Under the pieces are notes generated by a model, which was not told where the DNA came from, did not search any database, and saw only the letters and a program-made list of their open reading frames with translations. The position numbers were made by a program, and so were the translations under genes. From JBFIHF01 sp964411125 (lineage in GTDB: Bacteria > Myxococcota_A > Bradymonadia > Bradymonadales > Bradymonadaceae), in the NCBI GenBank assembly GCA_964411125.1, contig CAYPJU010000030.1, positions 5,509 to 69,508 on the forward strand: a DNA stretch of 64,000 bases, in the 5' to 3' direction. Positions 58,495 through 64,000 of the stretch are shown here, piece by piece; the stretch's first letter is position 1; every line of letters starts with the position of its first letter.

Positions 58495-58992
58495 TCATCG
58501 GAAGAGGTCGAGCACCGCGTCGTAGTCCGGTTCGTCTCCGATCTCCGAGACCTGTTCGACATGCCGCACGACACCGTCGGCATCGATCCCCATCACCACG
58601 CGGCTGTAGAGCCCTCCAAAAGGCCCGTCAGCGATCGTCACCTCGTAGTCGTCGCCGAAGCTCGAGCGAATTCCGCTCAGCATCTTGACGTTCTCGATCC
58701 CCTCGCCGGCCCGAAAACGGCCGAGGGCGAAGGGCGTGTCTTTGCTGATCGTGAGGACCGTCGTCCCCTCGAGGTCCGCTGCCTCCATGTTGAAGTAGCG
58801 AACCGTGATCGCGCAGACGCCCGTCTCGACGCTCGGGAAGATGTTCAAGATGAGGTTCGTCCCTTCGAAGTCCGACAGGCTCACGTCCTCCAGGTCCACC
58901 CCGGTGAGGGTGAAATCCGGCGCTTTCTCGCCGACTGCGGGGGGATCTCCGATCGTCTTCGTGGGCGTTCCGTCCAGCGTTATCGATGCCAT
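58495..58992 (-). CDS. tpx: Thiol peroxidase (Tpx), one-cysteine form
   Basis: A 165-residue atypical 2-Cys peroxiredoxin family member, reducing H2O2 or alkyl hydroperoxides. The peroxidatic Cys60 is in the typical PSVETGVC context with Thr57. The resolving Cys (usually RFCGAEG) is replaced by Arg94 (RFRAGEG), and Cys60 is the only cysteine in the protein. It must therefore use an external thiol to be regenerated. It lies between the pirin and BRCT genes on the minus strand, with a good ribosome site (GAGGAGA). Confidence 0.88.
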   Translation of the reverse strand: MASITLDGTPTKTIGDPPAVGEKAPDFTLTGVDLEDVSLSDFEGTNLILNIFPSVETGVCAITVRYFNMEAADLEGTTVLTISKDTPFALGRFRAGEGIENVKMLSGIRSSFGDDYEVTIADGPFGGLYSRVVMGIDADGVVRHVEQVSEIGDEPDYDAVLDLFR

Positions 58993-59017
58993 GAGTGTCT
59001 CCTCTCGACTGAAAAAT

Positions 59018-60019
59018 CTAACGTTCTTCTACGCGTCCATCCGCGTGGATGGCAAACCGTCCCTTCTCTCGGGGATGAACGGGCGACTCTGCGGGCCACG
59101 GCCATCCACCGAACTGGGTCTGCTGGTAGTCGACCATCGCCTGGCGAATCTCCCCGACCGTGTTCATCACGAACGGACCGTGCTGAACCACCGGTTCCCC
59201 GATCGGTGTCCCCTGCAGCACGAGAATCTCGCCGGGGGCGCCGATGGTCTGAACCTCGACGTCGCGGTCGGGGCGAACTCGAATCGCCCGCCCCAACGGA
59301 AACTCTCGATCGGCTACACGAAGCCGGCTCCCCTCGAAGAAATAGATCGCCCGGTTCGTGTCGGACGGACCGGCCGGTAGCGTGAGCGAAGCCCCTGCTT
59401 CCAACTTCGCAGCCCAGATCGCCACGTTCGACTGCTCCCGGGCGGCCCACGAGTTGGGCGGCGGTGCCGGCGGGGTCGCATCCCCGTAGCGCCCCGCCAC
59501 CACCGTGACTTCGACCCCCTCGGATTTCACACGCGGGATCGTCTCGTCCCACAGCATCGTGAAGTACGGGTCGACCAACTTGTCAGCGCGCGGCAGGTTC
59601 AACCAGATCTGAAACAGCTCCGTGGTGTTCGGCTCGTCGCGTCGCAGCAGCGGAAACGCCTCGGAGTGAACGACACCCGCGCCCGCCGTCATCCACTGCA
59701 CGTCGCCTCGCCCGAAACGAGCGGTCGCGCCAAGGGAGTCGGCGTGATCGATGAAACCCTGCCGGGCGATCGTCACCGTCTCGAAACCGCGATGGGGGTG
59801 GCGTGGAAATCCCGGCACGACCTGGCCGTGGTACATGCTCCAACCGTCTTTTCCCCCGAAGTCCGCACCGATGCTCCGCCCTGCCAGCGACGCAGCGGGC
59901 CCCATCTGCTCGTTCCCCTCGGGATAAGCATCGTAGTGGTGCACGCAGAAAAGAAACGGGTCCCACGTCTGCCATGGAAACCCGAGCTCCAGCACGTCCA
60001 GAATCACGTCGTCTGCCAT
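59018..60019 (-). CDS. Pirin-family protein
   Basis: A 333-residue bicupin with the pirin iron-site motif HPHRGFETV and the later VVHSE. Pirins bind iron and act as quercetinase-like dioxygenases or redox-sensing co-regulators. It has a good ribosome site (GAGGAG). It is 25 bases downstream of the FMN-reductase gene and 25 bases upstream of the thiol peroxidase gene. Confidence 0.88.
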   Translation of the reverse strand: MADDVILDVLELGFPWQTWDPFLFCVHHYDAYPEGNEQMGPAASLAGRSIGADFGGKDGWSMYHGQVVPGFPRHPHRGFETVTIARQGFIDHADSLGATARFGRGDVQWMTAGAGVVHSEAFPLLRRDEPNTTELFQIWLNLPRADKLVDPYFTMLWDETIPRVKSEGVEVTVVAGRYGDATPPAPPPNSWAAREQSNVAIWAAKLEAGASLTLPAGPSDTNRAIYFFEGSRLRVADREFPLGRAIRVRPDRDVEVQTIGAPGEILVLQGTPIGEPVVQHGPFVMNTVGEIRQAMVDYQQTQFGGWPWPAESPVHPREKGRFAIHADGRVEER

Positions 60020-60044
60020 CTTGCTCCTCGCGTGGCTCTCGCCA

Positions 60045-60599
60045 TCATTGTTCGATGCGGCGAATGAACGCCGAGAATTCCTTCAGGTACGTCTTCAGCA
60101 GGTCTTCCAGACCCTGATCGACGAGCTCGAGATCGTCGTCGAAGACGCTCTTCGCGCCTTGAACGTAGACCCCGACCCCGTGAAACGGGACGAGCTTCAG
60201 CGCGCGAAACGTCGTCTGCCAGGCCGCCTGCGCATCGTGCGTGCCTCCTCGCCCGGGAGTCGCGCCCATGATTCCGACCGGTTTGCCGTGAAAGGTCGAG
60301 GACGCGTTCTTCCGGGAGAGCCAGTCGATTGCATTCTTGAACCGGCCCGGGACGCCGTGGTTGTACTCGGGCGTGACCAGCAGCAGCCCGTCCGCAGCTC
60401 CGATCTTCTCCTGCAGGTCGAGCACCACCTGGGGCAACCCCTCGGCCTCTTCGCGATCTCCGTCGTACAGCGGGATCGCCTCGATCGATTCGATCTCGAT
60501 CTCGAGGTCTTCGGGCGCCAGAGCCACACAGGCGCGAAGAAGGGCTCGATTCAGCGATCGTTTTCGGGTGCTCCCTGCGAGTCCGATGATTCGGGGCAT
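60045..60599 (-). CDS. NAD(P)H-dependent FMN reductase
   Basis: A 184-residue flavodoxin-like protein of the NADPH-dependent FMN reductase/azoreductase family. The FMN-binding GSTRKRSLNRAL loop and PEYNHGVPGRFKNAIDWL motif are typical. It reduces quinones or azo compounds or supplies FMNH2. The ATG is chosen for its GGAGAA ribosome site. It is the first gene of a four-gene minus-strand unit. Confidence 0.87.
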   Translation of the reverse strand: MPRIIGLAGSTRKRSLNRALLRACVALAPEDLEIEIESIEAIPLYDGDREEAEGLPQVVLDLQEKIGAADGLLLVTPEYNHGVPGRFKNAIDWLSRKNASSTFHGKPVGIMGATPGRGGTHDAQAAWQTTFRALKLVPFHGVGVYVQGAKSVFDDDLELVDQGLEDLLKTYLKEFSAFIRRIEQ

Positions 60600-60685
60600 G
60601 GTCTTCTCCAGTCGGGGCGAACGTAAGTAAAGCACGGAAGGGGGCCGGTGCCAGTGAGCGACGTCGTACACACCGTTTCTCTTTT

Positions 60686-60765
60686 GCAACACGGTTGCTC
60701 ACCGCGCGACGGCGTTCACGTTCCGGACGCTTCACAGGTCCTCACCGGTGGTGCACAACGGTGAG
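60686..60765. promoter_or_regulatory. Divergent control region with two inverted repeats
   Basis: The gap between the FMN-reductase gene (-) and the enoyl-reductase-like gene (+) has two palindromes: GCAAC-ACG-GTTGC (60686-60698) and CTCACCG-N11-CGGTGAG (60741-60747 with 60759-60765). A third small stem, GGGG-aagat-CCCC, lies just downstream. They are candidate operators for a redox-responsive regulator, which is not encoded in the window. Confidence 0.45.
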
Positions 60766-60806
60766 AGAACATCGGGGAAGATCCCCGGAATCGGCACGAC
60801 AGGAGG

Positions 60807-62045
60807 ATGGTGAACAATCGACGACAGCGAGAACTGGACGTAGTGATCTTCGGCGCGACGGGATTCACGGGGGAGCTCGTCGCGGAGCATCTGCTGACCC
60901 GCGGCCCCGCTGACCTGCGATGGGCCATCGCGGGCCGTTCACGACCGAAGCTGGAGCAGGTTCGCGACCGACTCGCGTCGATCGATCCGCGCGCCGCGGA
61001 CCTCCCGATCATCGTCGCCGACAGCAACGATCGCGCCTCACTCGACGAGATGGCGGCGCAGACTGCCGTCGTCGCCACCACCGTCGGGCCCTACGTCACC
61101 TACGGGCACGAGCTCGTCGCTGCGTGCGTGGCGGCGAGGACCGACTACTGCGACATCACCGGCGAAGCCAACTTCGTCCGAAAAATGATCGATAGCCACC
61201 ACGACGACGCCCTGGAGCGGGAGGTCCGCATCGTCTCGTTCTGCGGTTTCGACTCGATCCCGAGCGACCTCGGGGCCCACGCCGTGCAGACCGCCCTCAG
61301 GGAGGCGACGGGCCGCGTCGCCGAGAGCGTCCGCACCGACATCCTGCGCATCAAGGGTCAGACGAGCGGCGGCACCCTCGCCACGATGGGCACGGCCGTC
61401 GATATGGCGATGGCCGATCCCGAAGAGCGCAGGGTCTTCGGGAGCCCCTATTCGCTGAACCCTCCGGACGCGCGCCGCGGCCCCCGCACCTCGCCGCAAA
61501 AGTTCGTCGCCCGCGGCCCGTACGGCTGGACCGCTCCTTTCTTCATGGCCACCGTCAACGAGAAGGTCGTCCGACGTTCCAACGCCCTCCTCCGCCCAGA
61601 AAATCGACCGTTCGAGTACGCCGAGGTCGTCTCCACGGGCCAGGGAGCCGCGGGAGCGGCGCGTGCTGCGGCCGTCGTGGGACTGTTGGGGGCAGCCGGC
61701 GTCGGGGTGGGGGTCAAGCCGCTACGGAAACTCCTCGTAGGGAGCGTCTTGCCGGAGCCCGGCGAGGGCCCGACCCGCGAGCAGATGGATGCCGGGCGGC
61801 TTCACACCCGTTCGACGGCCTCCGTCGAAGGGGTCACGGCGACCTGCGACATCCGCGGCAACCAGGACCCCGGCTACGGTCTCACCAGCTTGATGCTCGC
61901 CCAGACGGCGCTCGCGCTCGCGTTCGACGAACCCGAGCCATCCAGCCTCGCCGGCGGCATTCTGACCCCCGCGACCGCCCTCGGGAGCGCCCTGATCGAC
62001 CGCCTACACGCGGCGGGGCTGACCTTTCAGACCACCACCTCGTAG
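60807..62045 (+). CDS. Saccharopine-dehydrogenase-like trans-acting enoyl reductase family
   Basis: A 412-residue NAD(P)-dependent protein with N-terminal Rossmann motif VVIFGATGFTGELV. It resembles the saccharopine dehydrogenase/trans-acting enoyl reductase family (mycobacterial Rv2953-like), with landmarks TTVGPYVTYGHELVAAC, DYCDITGEANF and FCGFDSIPSDLG. It probably acts on a lipid-linked or polyketide-type substrate. The ribosome site is AGGAGG. It ends immediately against the carotenoid oxygenase gene on the opposite strand. Confidence 0.85.
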   Translation: MVNNRRQRELDVVIFGATGFTGELVAEHLLTRGPADLRWAIAGRSRPKLEQVRDRLASIDPRAADLPIIVADSNDRASLDEMAAQTAVVATTVGPYVTYGHELVAACVAARTDYCDITGEANFVRKMIDSHHDDALEREVRIVSFCGFDSIPSDLGAHAVQTALREATGRVAESVRTDILRIKGQTSGGTLATMGTAVDMAMADPEERRVFGSPYSLNPPDARRGPRTSPQKFVARGPYGWTAPFFMATVNEKVVRRSNALLRPENRPFEYAEVVSTGQGAAGAARAAAVVGLLGAAGVGVGVKPLRKLLVGSVLPEPGEGPTREQMDAGRLHTRSTASVEGVTATCDIRGNQDPGYGLTSLMLAQTALALAFDEPEPSSLAGGILTPATALGSALIDRLHAAGLTFQTTTS

Positions 62046-63524
62046 TCAGCCTACCCCGTCCATCCATGTCGCGTGGAACCCGGCCGGCACGCGCTCCGGC
62101 ACACGAAGCCTGGCGAGCGGCCCGTCCTCGACCCTCGCGGCGTCGAAGACGAGACACTGGCTGCCCCAGTCGTTGACGTCGGTGACGAGCGTCACCAGGT
62201 ACCCGTCGTCCTCCTCGGTCGCTCCCGGTCGAGCGGCGAAGGTCGTCTCGCTCCCGTAGACGCCGGGACCGTAGTCCCACCGGGTCGATGCGCCGGTCTG
62301 GATGTCGTATTTCACCAGCGCGTCGAACGTCGCCGGGATCTCCCACGGGATCATCTGATGGTACGAGTAACGTCCCTTCCGTCCCTGGAACGCGAGGTTG
62401 GAGGTCGGGAACTCGGCGTTGAGATCGTCGAGCGCGCGCTCGCGCGTCTCCCCCGTCACCAGGTTCATGCGCCACTCGTAGAGGTTCGCCTGGAGCTTCA
62501 AGAACGACAGCATCGCCGCGAGCTTCCCATCCTCCGGGTCGGGACGAAGCGTCGGGTCGTTCGTCCGGCAGCCGACCATCACGATCCAGTCACCCTCCTC
62601 CCAGGTGTTGACGACGTGCAACATGTAGCACGGCTCGAACTCGAACCACCGCACCTGGTCGCCCGTCCCGAACCGCGGCACGACGCCGTAGCGCGTCGGA
62701 ACCTCACGATGGAAGAGCGGCACTCGTCGCCCCGTCTTCTCGAAGAGCGCCGGATCGTGAAAGACCGGAAAGTCGTGGAGAACGGAGTAGTTCTGCGTCA
62801 TCCCGACATCGTGCGGGCGCCGGGGTCCCGGTAGCTCGACGTCCGTCAGATGCAGCTCACCAGCCTTCGTCAGGACGCCGTACTGCATGTACGGGGGGAC
62901 GTCTCCGTATGCGAAGAAGACCAGGTCCCCCGTCTGCTCGTCGACCTTCGAATGCGCCGATACGCGGGAAGGCAGTTTCCCTGCGAGGTCGTCGGGTCCG
63001 AGCGTCTCCAGAGTCACGGGGTCGAGCGCGTAGGGAAAACCGCTCTCGTACCAGAGCGCGATCAGGCGACCGTCGTAGGCGACCAGATCCGTGTTCGCGG
63101 TGTCTTTGAGCGCCCCCAGCGGCAGCGAATGGTCGAAGGGACTCAGCACTCCGGGCCAGATCGACTCGGCTCGCTCGTCCTCCAGCTCCAGCCCGCGGGT
63201 CCGTATCCACCGGGCTGCGTACCGAGCTTCCCCGTCCCCGAACCACACCCCGTGGACCATGCCGTCGCCGTCGAACCAGTGGTACCTCCCGTTCGGCCGG
63301 TACTTCGGGTTGGGACCATTGCGGAAGTAGGCGCCGTGGAGATCCCGCGGTAGCTCCCCCTCGAGCACCTCGAGCTTCGTCGGCGCGCGCTCCTCGACGA
63401 TCGGGGCGAAGACGCCGTGTAGATATGGATTGTCGATCTCGCCGATCCACTCCGGTGCTCCCGCGGGAGGCGTCCCCGCAGGAGACAGACTTTTCGCATG
63501 TCGTTCCGTGATTTGCAGCGTCAT
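62046..63524 (-). CDS. Carotenoid oxygenase family protein
   Basis: A 492-residue non-heme iron enzyme cleaving carotenoids, apocarotenals or stilbene-type alkenes. The four iron-binding histidines are visible in SAHSKVDEQTGDL, YSVLHDFP, LHVVNTWEE and GFHATWMDG. The length and order match the family. The start at 63524 has an excellent ribosome site (GGAGGA). It converges with the enoyl-reductase-like gene with no spacer. No carotenoid biosynthesis genes are in the window. Confidence 0.9.
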   Translation of the reverse strand: MTLQITERHAKSLSPAGTPPAGAPEWIGEIDNPYLHGVFAPIVEERAPTKLEVLEGELPRDLHGAYFRNGPNPKYRPNGRYHWFDGDGMVHGVWFGDGEARYAARWIRTRGLELEDERAESIWPGVLSPFDHSLPLGALKDTANTDLVAYDGRLIALWYESGFPYALDPVTLETLGPDDLAGKLPSRVSAHSKVDEQTGDLVFFAYGDVPPYMQYGVLTKAGELHLTDVELPGPRRPHDVGMTQNYSVLHDFPVFHDPALFEKTGRRVPLFHREVPTRYGVVPRFGTGDQVRWFEFEPCYMLHVVNTWEEGDWIVMVGCRTNDPTLRPDPEDGKLAAMLSFLKLQANLYEWRMNLVTGETRERALDDLNAEFPTSNLAFQGRKGRYSYHQMIPWEIPATFDALVKYDIQTGASTRWDYGPGVYGSETTFAARPGATEEDDGYLVTLVTDVNDWGSQCLVFDAARVEDGPLARLRVPERVPAGFHATWMDGVG

Positions 63525-63612
63525 GGTATCCTCCGGTCGGTCACCGACATCTGTTACCAGAATTCTCGCCATACAGCGACCTGCAAGGGCTGGCCCGATG
63601 CGGGGAACCGTG

Positions 63613-63618
63613 TAAAAT
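63613..63618 (+). promoter_or_regulatory. Candidate -10 box of the edge kinase, leaderless
   Basis: TAAAAT matches the -10 consensus at five of six positions, preceded by TG. It ends 7 bases before the ATG at 63626. A weak -35-like CTGGCC lies at 63590-63595 (17-base spacing). No Shine-Dalgarno is seen before the ATG. Confidence 0.45.
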
Positions 63619-63625
63619 CATACCC

Positions 63626-64000
63626 ATGGAGCTGCCGTCCCAAGGACAGATATTTCAGAAGAAATACAAGCTTCAGGAGATCCTCGGCCGAGGAGGCTTC
63701 GCGGCGGTATACCGTGCAACCGACATGGAAATCGGGCGCGACGTCGCGATCAAGATGCTCGCCCCCGGCGAAGATGGCTACGAGTCGGGGGTCGCCTCAC
63801 GCTTCATGCGTGAAGCCCGCGTCATCGCGAGCCTGCAAGACCCCCACACCATCACGATGTTCGACTTCGGCAAATCCAACGAGGGTTTGCTCTTCATGGT
63901 CTTCGAGTACGTGCGGGGCGAAGACCTCTCGCAACTCATCAAGATGACCGGACCGCTCCACCCCGACGACGCCGTCCACATCCTCGTTCAGCTCCTCGAG
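63626..64000 (+). CDS. Ser/Thr protein kinase, partial at the window edge
   Basis: The first 125 residues of a Hanks-type kinase, cut by the end of the window. The Gly loop is GRGGFAAVYRA (21-31), the catalytic Lys43 is in VAIKML, and the helix-C Glu63 is in FMREARV. The N-lobe ends near FEYVRGEDLSQL. The start is ATG at 63626, with a possible -10 box 7 bases upstream. Its downstream domains cannot be seen. Confidence 0.9.
   Translation, partial: MELPSQGQIFQKKYKLQEILGRGGFAAVYRATDMEIGRDVAIKMLAPGEDGYESGVASRFMREARVIASLQDPHTITMFDFGKSNEGLLFMVFEYVRGEDLSQLIKMTGPLHPDDAVHILVQLLE

Overview
The window is about two-thirds G+C, densely coded on both strands, and holds about 60 protein genes. I saw no rRNA or tRNA genes, no transposase and no CRISPR array. 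Eukaryote-like Ser/Thr kinases (three), very large hybrid histidine kinases, ankyrin, RCC1 and PEGA proteins, many lipoproteins with Asn/Asn/Gly-rich linkers, and a C-terminal Cys + hydrophobic + Arg-rich sorting tail together point to Myxococcota or a neighbouring former-deltaproteobacterial lineage. That placement is inferred from gene content only. A heme A synthase and a diheme cytochrome c indicate aerobic respiration. A run of exactly 100 N at 45357-45456 shows this is a scaffold from a draft assembly.

Layout. 1-218: duplicated double-hairpin repeat. 219-4713: six tightly packed + genes (DksA-like zinc finger, dienoyl-CoA isomerase-like crotonase, LysE exporter, epoxide-hydrolase-like hydrolase, PlsC-like acyltransferase, exported membrane protein). 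4717-5625 (-): heme A synthase. 5678-9640: cupin, outer-surface proteins, lipoprotein hydrolase, ankyrin protein, HAD phosphatase. 9808-15002: three tandem AIM24 paralogues, an SDR, and a sodium:solute symporter with a 73-residue membrane partner. 15045-18220: kinase-ATPase fusion and PHP protein. 18265-20223: divergent diheme cytochrome c and LysR regulator around a palindrome. 20239-23846: hotdog thioesterase and acyl-CoA dehydrogenase (-), then two hydrolases (+). 23987-27268: 1093-residue Ig-like/RCC1 lipoprotein. 27357-30155: DJ-1/PfpI protein, small Cys protein, ABC-F ATPase.

30222-40200 is all minus strand: two exported coiled-coil proteins ending at a good intrinsic terminator, then two overlapping hybrid kinases, the second a 2137-residue poly-HAMP protein built from exact 276-bp units. 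40392-47024: metallo-beta-lactamase-fold protein, 41-residue membrane peptide, APH-like kinase with an unknown partner, sorted surface protein, methyltransferase, repeat lipoprotein (with the gap) and M23 peptidase. 47119-49798: arginine decarboxylase and SDR. 49893-57599: propeller-like lipoprotein, DedA protein, exported PPP-type phosphatase, PEGA kinase, TPR protein, Cys-rich lipoprotein. 57621-60599 (-): four-gene redox cluster (FMN reductase, pirin, one-cysteine thiol peroxidase, BRCT protein). 60807-63524: enoyl-reductase-like protein and carotenoid oxygenase, convergent with no spacer. A third Ser/Thr kinase runs off the right edge.

Neighbouring genes very often overlap as ATGA, so operons are compact. 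At three sites a plausible -10 box lies about 7 bases before the start codon, suggesting leaderless transcripts, all for Ser/Thr kinases. The least familiar pieces are the BRCT + WWGESK-repeat protein, the poly-HAMP kinase, the AIM24 triplet and the symporter pair with its extra C-terminal domain.
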